6,771 nucleotides of DNA from Puniceicoccales bacterium (GCA_031281895.1 JAITET010000056.1:1-6771); one strand, 5' to 3'. Positions 1-6,716 are shown, numbered from the stretch's first letter. Numbers and translations are program-made. Notes: generated by a model from the sequence alone, not told the origin.

Positions 1-15
1 TTCGCCACATTATTT

Positions 16-26
16 TACAACTTGTA
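16..26. repeat. short palindrome TACAA-C-TTGTA
   Basis: This is an 11-base perfect inverted repeat with a single central base. It continues into an overlapping 8-base palindrome, TTGTACAA (22-29). The arms match those of the inverted repeat at 100-115. No coding frame is visible across 1-139. The function is unknown; a paired operator is one possibility. Confidence 0.3.
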
Positions 27-90
27 CAAAATGAAATGTACTCTAAATTTTTGTTCGCTTTTCTTCAATTAATTACTATGAAGGCGCATG

Positions 91-121
91 TTCGTAAGTT
101 ACAAGAAAGCTTGTATATAAA
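91..121 (+). promoter_or_regulatory. candidate gyrB promoter
   Basis: The AT-rich stretch ahead of gyrB contains TATAAA at 116-121, a five-of-six match to a sigma-70 -10 box. The only -35-like hexamer at a tolerable distance is TTCGTA at 91-96, a three-of-six match with a 19-base spacer, so the -35 is poor. A start site near 128 would leave a very short leader that barely includes the ribosome binding site. The -10 overlaps the right arm of an inverted repeat, which would suit control by a bound protein. This is inferred from position and composition only. Confidence 0.3.
100..115. repeat. inverted repeat overlapping the gyrB -10
   Basis: The arms TACAAG (100-105) and CTTGTA (110-115) are perfect reverse complements around a four-base spacer. 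The same words recur at 16-26 as TACAA, one base, TTGTA. The right arm runs up to the candidate -10 box, so a protein bound here could affect transcription of the gyrase operon. It could equally be a chance palindrome in AT-rich DNA, or a weak hairpin in a transcript that begins further upstream. Confidence 0.35.
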
Positions 122-127
122 AATTTT

Positions 128-132
128 ACGAG
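128..132 (+). promoter_or_regulatory. gyrB ribosome binding site
   Basis: ACGAG lies seven bases before the gyrB ATG and matches four of five bases of AGGAG. It is weak, but it is the only Shine-Dalgarno-like sequence in range. It supports the ATG at 140, which also gives the usual short N-terminal lead into the conserved gyrase ATPase domain. Confidence 0.5.
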
Positions 133-139
133 AAATAAT

Positions 140-2632
140 ATGAATATTGGCCAAAGCGACTACGATTCAACGAAAATTCAGAAGTTGGAAGGACTTGAAG
201 GGGTAAGAAAACGCCCCGACATGTACATCGGAGATACCAACGAACGAGGGTTGCATCACTGTGTATTCGAAATTGTAGATAATTCAATAGACGAGGCGTT
301 GGCTGGGTATTGCAAAACCATAAAAGTAGGGTTGCACATCGATGGTTCTTGTTCCATCGAAGATGACGGCCGAGGCATTCCTGTAGATGTACACGAGAAA
401 TATAAAATGCCGGCATTGGAATTGGTGATGACTAACCTTCATGCGGGTGGAAAATTTGGAAAAGGAGCATATCAGGTTTCGGGAGGATTACATGGGGTTG
501 GGGCGAAATGTGTAAATGCGGTTTCGGAAATGTTCGACGTCGAAGTACGCCGAGATGGACATATTTATTCCATGAAGTTTTCTCGAGGAAAAACCATCGA
601 AAAACTCAGGATAGTTGGGGATAGTCAAAAAACGGGGACAAAGATTACGTTCTTGCCGGATGTGGAAATCTTCCTAACGACCCGGGAGTTTAAGTATGAA
701 ATCTTGGCAAAACGATTGCGGGAACTAGCGTTTTTAAATCCCGGAATTCAAATCTCGCTGAACGATGAACGGACAGAGAAATTAGAAATTTTCCGTTTCG
801 ACGAAGGGATTAAACAATTTGTATCATTTTTAGACAGAGGAAAAGTCGTTTTACACGATGGGCCGATCCTTATTCACGGTGAAACTTCTCTGGATCCCGA
901 AAAGCCGGAATTGAAAACGATCGTCGACATTGCTTTGCAATACAATGACGGCTATTCCGAACAGATTTATGCCTATGCGAATTCGATTTACAACGTGGAA
1001 GGAGGAACCCATCTATCGGGATTCAGGACGGCGTTGACGCGGGTAATCAATGCCTATGCGAAGTCGAGTAGCATGTTGAAAGATAAGGATCCCGCAATTT
1101 CAGGGGACGATGTGCGGGAGGGGTTGACGGCGGTAATTTCCGTAAAAGTTCCTGATCCTCGGTTCGAAGGGCAGACGAAAACGAAGCTGTCGAATGGAGA
1201 GATTGATGGTGTGGTGCAGAAAATTGTCGGAGATAACCTGAGATATACTTTTGAAACCGATCCCGCTTTGGCCAAAAAGATAGTCGACAAATGTATCAAC
1301 GCTGCCCGTGCCCGTGAGGCTGCCAGAAAGGCCCGAGAAACCGTGAGAAAAGGAGCATTGTCGGGCGGTGGGTTGCCAGGAAAATTGGCAGATTGTTCGG
1401 AAAAAGATCCGGCCCGCTGTGAACTATTTATCGTCGAAGGTGATTCGGCAGGAGGTTCTGCGAAACAAGGGCGGAATAGAAAATATCAGGCAATTTTGCC
1501 CTTGCGAGGAAAGATTTTGAACGTTGAAAAAGCCCGGTTGGATAAAATGTTAAATAGCGATGCCATTCGCACGATTATTACCGCCTGTGGCACGGGCATT
1601 GGTTCCTCGAACGATGTGGGGGGGTTTGATGCTAACAAATGCCGCTATCACAAAATAATAATTATGACCGATGCCGATGTGGATGGTTCCCATATTCAGA
1701 CATTGTTGTTGACATTTTTTTTCCGACAGATGAAGGAACTCATCGAACGGGGATACATCTATGTCGCCCAGCCACCTCTATACAAAGTAAAAAGAAAACG
1801 CAAGGAACGGTATGTGGATAACGATGATCAGTTGAATAAAATTTTGCTCGAACTTGGAATGGAGGATATGACTTTGATTCGTGCCAAAGACGAATATGTG
1901 TTCGCCAGAGATCACGTTTCTGAAATCATCAATGCTTTTTCTCGGCTCGAACAACTGGGCAATGGAGTTATCCGCCACGGGTGCTCATTCCCGGTCTATT
2001 TGGACACCCATAACGTCGAAACCAAAACTCTGCCGCGTTACATAGCGAAAATTCGCACGGGTCACATGGAAGATTTCAAATTTTTGAGTGATGAAGAAAG
2101 TAGGGCAGAATTTTTTCTGGAAAATGCCATCGATGATGGGGAGTTTGATGGTACCATAACCCGCGACATTGAAATGAACGGACAGAACATTCGCCAAAGG
2201 ATTTCCGTATACGAAATCTATGGAGCACAGCAGATGTGTGAGCAGCTTCGAAAACTGGAGGACCTTGGCATTGACATAACAACGTTTGAATCGACAGGGC
2301 AGCCAAGGTATTTCTTGAGTGAAACGGGGATGTCCGATGTGAAAAAATCTGAACGTTTGGAAATATTTTCTGGTCTTGAAATGATTGCTAAAATTCGGGA
2401 ATTTGGTCGTAAAGGTCTGACCATACAAAGGTATAAAGGTTTGGGAGAAATGAATGCGGATCAGTTGGCTGAGACCACCATGGATCCGGAGAAACGTCGC
2501 CTGCTACAAGTTACCATCGCCGATGCAGCTATCGCGGAAGCAACATTTTCTATGCTGATGGGAGAAAACGTGGAGATTCGACGTGCATTCATTGAAGACA
2601 ATGCATTAAACGCACTATACTTGGATATATAA
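140..2632 (+). CDS. gyrB: DNA gyrase subunit B
   Basis: This is the ATPase subunit of type II topoisomerase gyrase, which with GyrA introduces negative supercoils into DNA in the cytoplasm. Visible parts in order are the GHKL ATPase domain (about 1-230) with the expected catalytic Glu44, Asn48, DDGRGIP at 75-81 and GGLHGVG at 115-121; the transducer domain with QTKTKL at 345-350, whose Lys347 should contact ATP; the TOPRIM domain with EGDSAGG at 433-439 and DADVDG at 511-516, which supply the metal-binding acidic residues; and the C-terminal QRYKGLGEMN at 763-772. At 830 residues it is like E. coli GyrB (about 804) rather than the roughly 640-residue Gram-positive form. The excess is an insert of about 170 residues between DADVDG and QRYKGLG. 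Arg138 aligns with the coumarin-contact Arg136 of E. coli. The stop is one base before gyrA, so the pair should be translated together. The frame is intact. Confidence 0.98.
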   Translation: MNIGQSDYDSTKIQKLEGLEGVRKRPDMYIGDTNERGLHHCVFEIVDNSIDEALAGYCKTIKVGLHIDGSCSIEDDGRGIPVDVHEKYKMPALELVMTNLHAGGKFGKGAYQVSGGLHGVGAKCVNAVSEMFDVEVRRDGHIYSMKFSRGKTIEKLRIVGDSQKTGTKITFLPDVEIFLTTREFKYEILAKRLRELAFLNPGIQISLNDERTEKLEIFRFDEGIKQFVSFLDRGKVVLHDGPILIHGETSLDPEKPELKTIVDIALQYNDGYSEQIYAYANSIYNVEGGTHLSGFRTALTRVINAYAKSSSMLKDKDPAISGDDVREGLTAVISVKVPDPRFEGQTKTKLSNGEIDGVVQKIVGDNLRYTFETDPALAKKIVDKCINAARAREAARKARETVRKGALSGGGLPGKLADCSEKDPARCELFIVEGDSAGGSAKQGRNRKYQAILPLRGKILNVEKARLDKMLNSDAIRTIITACGTGIGSSNDVGGFDANKCRYHKIIIMTDADVDGSHIQTLLLTFFFRQMKELIERGYIYVAQPPLYKVKRKRKERYVDNDDQLNKILLELGMEDMTLIRAKDEYVFARDHVSEIINAFSRLEQLGNGVIRHGCSFPVYLDTHNVETKTLPRYIAKIRTGHMEDFKFLSDEESRAEFFLENAIDDGEFDGTITRDIEMNGQNIRQRISVYEIYGAQQMCEQLRKLEDLGIDITTFESTGQPRYFLSETGMSDVKKSERLEIFSGLEMIAKIREFGRKGLTIQRYKGLGEMNADQLAETTMDPEKRRLLQVTIADAAIAEATFSMLMGENVEIRRAFIEDNALNALYLDI

Positions 2633-2633
2633 G

Positions 2634-5057
2634 ATGAACACGGAAGAAAAAATAACGGTTACCAATATTACGGATGTAATGCAGACGTCCTATATTGATT
2701 ATTCGATGTCGGTAATCATTAGTCGTGCACTTCCCGATGTCCGTGATGGCCTAAAGCCGGTACAACGAAGAATATTGTATGCTATGCTGCGAGAAGGTCT
2801 AATGTTTAATCGTCCATTTGACAAGTGTGCCGGTGTAGTTGGAGAAGTTCTTAAGAACTACCATCCCCACAGCGATGCGGCTGTCTACGATACCCTTGTG
2901 CGTCTAGCCCAGGACTGGGTAATGCGCTATCCTCTTGTATTTCCCCAGGGAAATTTTGGATCTGTGGATGGAGATCCAGCCGCAGCTTACCGCTACACTG
3001 AGTGTAAACTGCATAACGTTTCCGAGGAATTATTACGCGACATCGATGAAGATACCGTAGATTTTGTCCCCAATTATAAGGAAAGCACAACGGAACCAAG
3101 CGTGTTACCATCTGCACTTCCGAATTTGTTGATGAATGGCTCGACAGGTATCGCCGTTGGGATGACTACCAATATTCCGCCACACAATCTTTCTGAAATC
3201 ATAGATGCGGCATGTGCAATCATCGATGAACCAAACATCAACGTAGAAGCATTGTGTGATATCATCCATGGTCCTGATTTTCCCACGGGAGGTGTTGTCG
3301 TAGGAATCGATAGTGTTAAACGCTATTTGACAACGGGACGTGGCATAGTGAGAGTTCGCGGTGTTACGGCGATTGAAACCTTGCCCAATGGGAAAGAGCA
3401 AATCGTCATTACTGAAATTCCCTATGCCATTAATCGATCAATGTTGGTGACAAAGATCGCCGATTTGGTCAATGAGAAGGTTTTGGACGAGGTCAGTGAT
3501 TTGCGGGATGAATCGGATAGCCGCACTCGCATTGTCGTCGAATTAAAACGTGATGCCATAGCCAGCGTTGTAGTCAACAAGCTGTTTAAACATACCCAAT
3601 TGGAATCATCGTTTGGCGTAATCATGTTAGCCTTGGACAAATTGCGGCCGAAACAGATGAATATCAAAGAGATGTTGGAATGCTACCTTGAACATCGCCA
3701 AAATGTCATAACCCGTAGGACAGAATTTCGCCTAAAAAAGGCAGAAGCACGGGCACACATTCTGGAAGGTTTTATGATCGCGCTGGATAATTTGGATGAT
3801 TTTGTACATATCATTCGTGGGTCTGCCAATCGCGATGCGGCCAAAATGGAACTCATCGCCAAATATCCTATTTCCGAGCGGCAAGCGGAATCAATTTTGG
3901 AGATGCGGCTTTACCAATTAACCGGCCTTGAGCGTAGTAGAATTGAAGATGAATATGCCGAGCTGAGGAAATTGATGGATTATTTTCGAGATATTTTAGC
4001 AAGTGATGCGAATTTGCTAGCACTGGTGAAAAAAGAACTTCTCGAAATGCGTGATAAATATGCATCGCCGCGGCTGACAAAGATTGAACCTGATGTGGGA
4101 GAATTTAGGATCGAAGATACCATTGCCAATGAATGTTGTTTGATTACCGTCTCCCACAATGGTTTTATTAAGCGCACGCCAGCGAATTTGTACCGTTCGC
4201 AGAAACGGGGAGGCAAAGGAGTCATTGGAGTTGGCCAACATGAAGAAGATTTCATAGAGCATATGTTTATTGCAAATACCCATGACAATTTGATGTTTGT
4301 GATGGACAGTGGGCGTGTGTATGTGGAAAAAGTCTATGAAATTCCAGAAGGGTCAAGAATTTCGAAGGGTAGGGCGTTGGTAAATGTTCTTGAGATGCAA
4401 AAGTCTGAACGGGTTGCTGCTATGATTTGTTTCCAGGAATTTTCAGAAGATCAGTTCCTGGTGATGTGTACCCGGAATGGTGTTGCCAAGAAGACATGTT
4501 TGACGGACTATAAAAACGTTCGCCGGGGCGGGATTATCGGGATTAACATCGATGAAGGGGACGCTCTAATTGAGGCTGTTAAAACGACGGGCCATGACGA
4601 GCTTGTGATTATTACTAAAAAAGGCATGTCCGTTCGATTTAACGAGAATGACCTGCGCGACCAGGGGCGTGCTACACGAGGTGTTCGTGGAGTCACACTC
4701 CGGGAAGGCGATGAGGTTCGTGCGATGACCGTGGTGGACAATGGTCAGACTTTCCTTTTGGCCGCTGAAAATGGGCAAGGGAAACGTTCCAAATTTGAAG
4801 AGTACCGCCTGCAACGGCGGGGAGGTTTTGGGGTCATTGCGATGAAACTTCACAAAAATGTTTGCATCGCCGCTGCCTTGACTGTTTCCGACGATGATGA
4901 GATAATGATGCTGACGAATAATGGGCAAACGGTCCGTTCTCCCGTGGGTGATATTCGGGTAATCGGCCGGTCGACGAGTGGGGTTCGTCTCATCTCCCTC
5001 GAACGAGGAGATAAATTAGTCGGAATATCAAAAATCCTAGCGGTGGAGGAGGAGTAG
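2634..5057 (+). CDS. gyrA: DNA gyrase subunit A
   Basis: This is the DNA-cleaving and DNA-wrapping subunit of gyrase, partner of the GyrB encoded one base upstream. The winged-helix breakage domain carries the catalytic pair Arg120-Tyr121 in AAAYRYTE; Tyr121 forms the covalent link to DNA. The tower and coiled-coil regions follow, with ILEMRLYQLTGLER at about 421-434. The C-terminal beta-pinwheel begins near 495 and contains the GyrA box QKRGGKG at 523-529, which marks true GyrA rather than ParC. Further blade repeats are seen near 629, 679, 728 and 779. It ends at 807 residues with three Glu and lacks the long acidic tail of E. coli GyrA (875). The start lacks a strong ribosome site (GGA at 2623-2625), so translation probably depends on coupling to gyrB. 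In the quinolone region the residues aligned with E. coli Gly81 and Ser83 are Ser80 and Ala82, while the Asp87 equivalent (Asp86) is kept. Confidence 0.98.
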   Translation: MNTEEKITVTNITDVMQTSYIDYSMSVIISRALPDVRDGLKPVQRRILYAMLREGLMFNRPFDKCAGVVGEVLKNYHPHSDAAVYDTLVRLAQDWVMRYPLVFPQGNFGSVDGDPAAAYRYTECKLHNVSEELLRDIDEDTVDFVPNYKESTTEPSVLPSALPNLLMNGSTGIAVGMTTNIPPHNLSEIIDAACAIIDEPNINVEALCDIIHGPDFPTGGVVVGIDSVKRYLTTGRGIVRVRGVTAIETLPNGKEQIVITEIPYAINRSMLVTKIADLVNEKVLDEVSDLRDESDSRTRIVVELKRDAIASVVVNKLFKHTQLESSFGVIMLALDKLRPKQMNIKEMLECYLEHRQNVITRRTEFRLKKAEARAHILEGFMIALDNLDDFVHIIRGSANRDAAKMELIAKYPISERQAESILEMRLYQLTGLERSRIEDEYAELRKLMDYFRDILASDANLLALVKKELLEMRDKYASPRLTKIEPDVGEFRIEDTIANECCLITVSHNGFIKRTPANLYRSQKRGGKGVIGVGQHEEDFIEHMFIANTHDNLMFVMDSGRVYVEKVYEIPEGSRISKGRALVNVLEMQKSERVAAMICFQEFSEDQFLVMCTRNGVAKKTCLTDYKNVRRGGIIGINIDEGDALIEAVKTTGHDELVIITKKGMSVRFNENDLRDQGRATRGVRGVTLREGDEVRAMTVVDNGQTFLLAAENGQGKRSKFEEYRLQRRGGFGVIAMKLHKNVCIAAALTVSDDDEIMMLTNNGQTVRSPVGDIRVIGRSTSGVRLISLERGDKLVGISKILAVEEE

Positions 5058-5147
5058 GTTTCCCGAGCCCTCGCAGAAACCGTACTCGCTGGCGGGGCCA
5101 ATGAATCCCCGTGGTATTCATATATTTTCCCTTGGCTATATTTTTGA
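5058..5147 (+). other. start-less peptide frame in phase with gyrA, related to the 41-residue ORF
   Basis: Directly after the gyrA TAG the same frame stays open for 29 codons to a TGA at 5145-5147. It includes TVLAGGA at 5079-5099, then Trp at 5112-5114, an aromatic tail and a final Phe. The frame at 6594-6659 has the same TVLAGGA, Trp, Pro and final Phe, with only synonymous changes in the TVLAGGA codons. No ATG, GTG or TTG lies between the gyrA stop and this motif, so independent translation would need an unusual start. AGGAGG at 5047-5052 lies inside the gyrA end, but it encodes the Glu run and may be coincidental. The options are a 5'-truncated remnant, a GyrA extension made by TAG readthrough, or non-canonical initiation. 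I favour a remnant left by duplication or insertion. Confidence 0.4.
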
Positions 5148-5150
5148 GGC

Positions 5151-5178
5151 TTGCAGGGTGTAAAATTTTTGCCACAAT
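5151..5178 (+). promoter_or_regulatory. candidate promoter of the 443-residue gene
   Basis: TTGCAG (5151-5156) and CACAAT (5173-5178), with a 16-base spacer, fit sigma-70 loosely (three and four of six). They would place the start near 5185, giving a leader of about 20 bases that holds the ribosome site. Both hexamers and the spacing are kept in the second copy, apart from G to C in the last -35 base. AAAATTTT at 5162-5169 lies in the spacer and could instead be part of an operator. An alternative -10, TAAAAT at 5161-5166, has no good -35. Confidence 0.4.
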
Positions 5179-5190
5179 ATTCTCAAAAAA

Positions 5191-5197
5191 GGAAGGA
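5191..5197 (+). promoter_or_regulatory. ribosome binding site of the 443-residue gene
   Basis: GGAAGGA lies eight bases before the ATG at 5206, within a purine-rich stretch that follows six A. It is the best Shine-Dalgarno-like site ahead of any gene in this window and is identical in the second copy. It fixes the start codon choice. Confidence 0.75.
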
Positions 5198-5205
5198 CAG
5201 GCAAA

Positions 5206-6537
5206 ATGAGTAATCCAAATTTACCTCCAGTTAGTGAGCAGCCCGACACTCCGATTCTAGAAGGAGGCGGAAGTACGTCGCGAGTTGAAAATCATCCCAT
5301 TGAGGTCCGCGGTAACGAAGAGCAGAATCGCTTGGGAAACACGGCACCGCGTACCGGTTTTACCGCTCTGATATACAGAGCAGTCGAGTCCATAAAGCAA
5401 TTTTTTACACATCGTGTGGAAACTCCGGCAAGTGTCATAACGGCAAAAAAACCAAGCCCAGAAGCAGAGGGTGCAGGGTATGAAACGTTAGTTGTGACAG
5501 TCGGTGAAACACCCCTCAGGCTATATGCAAAAAATTTAAAGACCCTGGAAAAAATTCAAGGGATTTTGATCCAGCCGAACCTAATGAGCGGTGAAAAAAT
5601 AGCAAACAAACTAGACATTGTTAGTAAACAGCTTACAGCCCTTGGCTTTGGCGATATTGCTGCAAGCAAAATATCTAGCGGCCTCTGTACAGGGGGGAGG
5701 GACATGCCAGGATATGTGGAAGGTAATGAGACCAAGAGACAGGAGAATCTAACGAGCTCAGAGAAAGATGAAGTCGGCTCGTTCCAATCATGTCAGCCAC
5801 CGGACAAGGTCAGAATAGCCGGAGCCAAGGCTTTAGTAGAGTTAAATTCTTGGTTCCAAACTTTGACAACATGCGCTGCCAAGTATACTGCCAATGACAA
5901 ACAAGTTACTGGTAGAAAGCAGGTCATGGAAGAACTTCTAAAAATTTGCAACAAAAAGGAACTTCGAGTTACAACCCTGGAAATATGCGTAGGAGGAAAT
6001 AATGCATACCTGATAGGAGGAAGGGCCTATATTCCTTTGCTTTTCGGACCAGCAACGGCATTAGAAGGATTTCTGATAAATTCTGATGGTGAGCTTTCGG
6101 CTGATCGGTTAAAAGAGCTTAAGAATAATTACGGCCATGAGTTCGTTGAACGACTGGTACAAACCGCCTATCAGACCTTTTCTGGAGGTGGCAAGCGTCC
6201 GGCATTAAAGGCTGCTTACGAAGAATATTGTGAACAAGCCGAGAAAACGCCTACGGATTTGGATAAATTACTTTTTAACGATGACTTGAGAAAAATATGC
6301 GATATACGGATGAATACCATTAAGTCCATAAAAGAAATGGATTTGTCTCCGCAAGAAAAAGACGTACTTATCAAACAATTCGAGGAACAAGTGGAACAAA
6401 ATTTTCAAACGTGGCTTGCTGCCAACAAACAAGTGGAAGAAGACGGTAGCATCACCATAGACCTTGGCCATATAAAAATTATGGTCAATGAAGAACAGTT
6501 GAAGTACGTAACCCTGGAATCCTTGGGCGCCCTATGA
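5206..6537 (+). CDS. hypothetical protein, first member of a tandem paralogue family
   Basis: I do not recognise this 443-residue protein. There is no signal peptide, no clear membrane helix, and no catalytic motif that I can name. Residues 1-50 are rich in Pro, Gly, Glu, Ser and Asn and look disordered. Residues 51-69 (GFTALIYRAVESIKQFF) form a possible amphipathic helix. A mixed segment at 92-155 is followed by a charged linker at 165-200, and then a second apparently folded part with a hydrophobic beta-like stretch near 253-281 (including CVGGNNAYLIGG). A helical, charged region at about 370-410 could form a coiled coil, and the end looks beta-like. Seven Cys suit a reducing compartment. 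It has its own promoter-like block and strong ribosome site, so it is probably transcribed apart from gyrase. A related start follows at 6717. A disordered N-terminus plus tandem copies would fit a secreted effector or a surface-variation family, but nothing here proves it. Its codon use looks richer in A than that of gyrase. Confidence 0.85.
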   Translation: MSNPNLPPVSEQPDTPILEGGGSTSRVENHPIEVRGNEEQNRLGNTAPRTGFTALIYRAVESIKQFFTHRVETPASVITAKKPSPEAEGAGYETLVVTVGETPLRLYAKNLKTLEKIQGILIQPNLMSGEKIANKLDIVSKQLTALGFGDIAASKISSGLCTGGRDMPGYVEGNETKRQENLTSSEKDEVGSFQSCQPPDKVRIAGAKALVELNSWFQTLTTCAAKYTANDKQVTGRKQVMEELLKICNKKELRVTTLEICVGGNNAYLIGGRAYIPLLFGPATALEGFLINSDGELSADRLKELKNNYGHEFVERLVQTAYQTFSGGGKRPALKAAYEEYCEQAEKTPTDLDKLLFNDDLRKICDIRMNTIKSIKEMDLSPQEKDVLIKQFEEQVEQNFQTWLAANKQVEEDGSITIDLGHIKIMVNEEQLKYVTLESLGAL

Positions 6538-6659
6538 TAAAGCAGCGGGAAAACGCAAAGGGAAGACCCAGGCTGGCCAGTGAGAGCGATAAAACCGTAC
6601 TTGCCGGTGGGGCGGTTAACCTTCATTGGATCATGCATTTTTCTCCAATCATATTTTAG
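6534..6659 (+). CDS. putative 41-residue microprotein overlapping the upstream gene by ATGA
   Basis: This small ORF starts at an ATG that overlaps the TGA of the 443-residue gene (ATGA at 6534-6537), an arrangement typical of translational coupling. The first 20 residues are charged and basic (MIKQRENAKGRPRLASESDK). They are followed by TVLAGGA and a hydrophobic, aromatic tail ending in Phe before TAG. The related frame after gyrA (5079-5147) shares TVLAGGA with four wobble changes and no amino acid change; it also shares the Trp, the Pro and the final Phe, and has a stop at nearly the same alignment point. The stop lies two bases before the candidate -35 of the next gene. No convincing ribosome site precedes the ATG, so coupling or reinitiation is assumed. 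The short tail could associate with membrane, or could be a variable core after a Gly-Gly leader; neither is shown. The function is unknown. Confidence 0.5.
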   Translation: MIKQRENAKGRPRLASESDKTVLAGGAVNLHWIMHFSPIIF

Positions 6660-6661
6660 GC

Positions 6662-6689
6662 TTGCACGGTGTAAAATTTTTGTCACAAT
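6662..6689 (+). promoter_or_regulatory. candidate promoter of the downstream paralogue
   Basis: TTGCAC (6662-6667) and CACAAT (6684-6689) are 16 bases apart, as in the first copy. The near identity of this block in the two copies suggests the two genes share one mode of control. Both hexamers are weak matches to consensus, so the assignment rests mainly on conservation and position. Confidence 0.4.
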
Positions 6690-6701
6690 ATCCTCAAAAA
6701 A

Positions 6702-6708
6702 GGAAGGA
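6702..6708 (+). promoter_or_regulatory. ribosome binding site of the downstream paralogue
   Basis: GGAAGGA lies eight bases before the ATG at 6717, in a context identical to the first copy. It supports the reading of the truncated frame as a real gene. Confidence 0.7.
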
Positions 6709-6716
6709 CAGGCAAA

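Larger units (their letters stand above)
5077..5212 (+). repeat. duplicated intergenic control region, copy 1
   Basis: This stretch is homologous to 6592-6723. The 5' block (5077-5098) matches 19 of 22 bases, the middle is diverged and differs in length by four bases, and the 3' block (5147-5212) matches 63 of 66, including an unbroken run of 31 at 5182-5212. The repeat contains the tail of a peptide frame, a candidate promoter, a ribosome binding site and the first codons of the next gene. Its position before two related genes points to tandem duplication of a gene with its own control region. A dispersed intergenic element cannot be excluded from one window. Confidence 0.85.

Noticed and set aside
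126..416. Minus-strand frame opposite the gyrB start
   Set aside because: It is a shadow of the strongly supported gyrB coding frame, with no known motif and no ribosome site.
5057..5081. Hairpin GGTTTC/GAAACC at the gyrA stop as an intrinsic terminator
   Set aside because: The stem is only six pairs with an interrupted inner stem, and no T run follows it. It could pair, but it does not look like a Rho-independent terminator.
5101..5121. Hairpin ATGAAT/ATTCAT, and a similar ATTGGA/TCCAAT pair at 6625-6649
   Set aside because: The stems are short, differ in sequence and in distance from the promoter block, and lie in the diverged coding-like tail, so no shared structure is supported.
5132..5156. 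Sigma-54 promoter suggested by TTGGC and TTGCA
   Set aside because: The GG and GC elements are 17 bases apart instead of the required 10, and the upstream GG is not kept in the second copy.
4990..5175. Minus-strand frame of 61 codons whose start (KILHPASLK) resembles that of a minus-strand frame near 6690
   Set aside because: The likeness comes from the conserved promoter DNA block. The base changes in the 5' block do not fall on third positions of this minus-strand frame, and the frame runs into gyrA antisense.
6525..6540. Programmed -1 frameshift joining the 443-residue protein to the 41-codon frame
   Set aside because: The shift would fuse the two frames, but no slippery heptamer is present. 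ATGA overlap with reinitiation is simpler.
6573..6621. Palindromes CTGGCCAG (6573-6580) and GGTTAACC (6614-6621) as protein binding sites or terminators
   Set aside because: They are short, lie inside the 41-codon ORF, have no T run, and are not present in the other copy.
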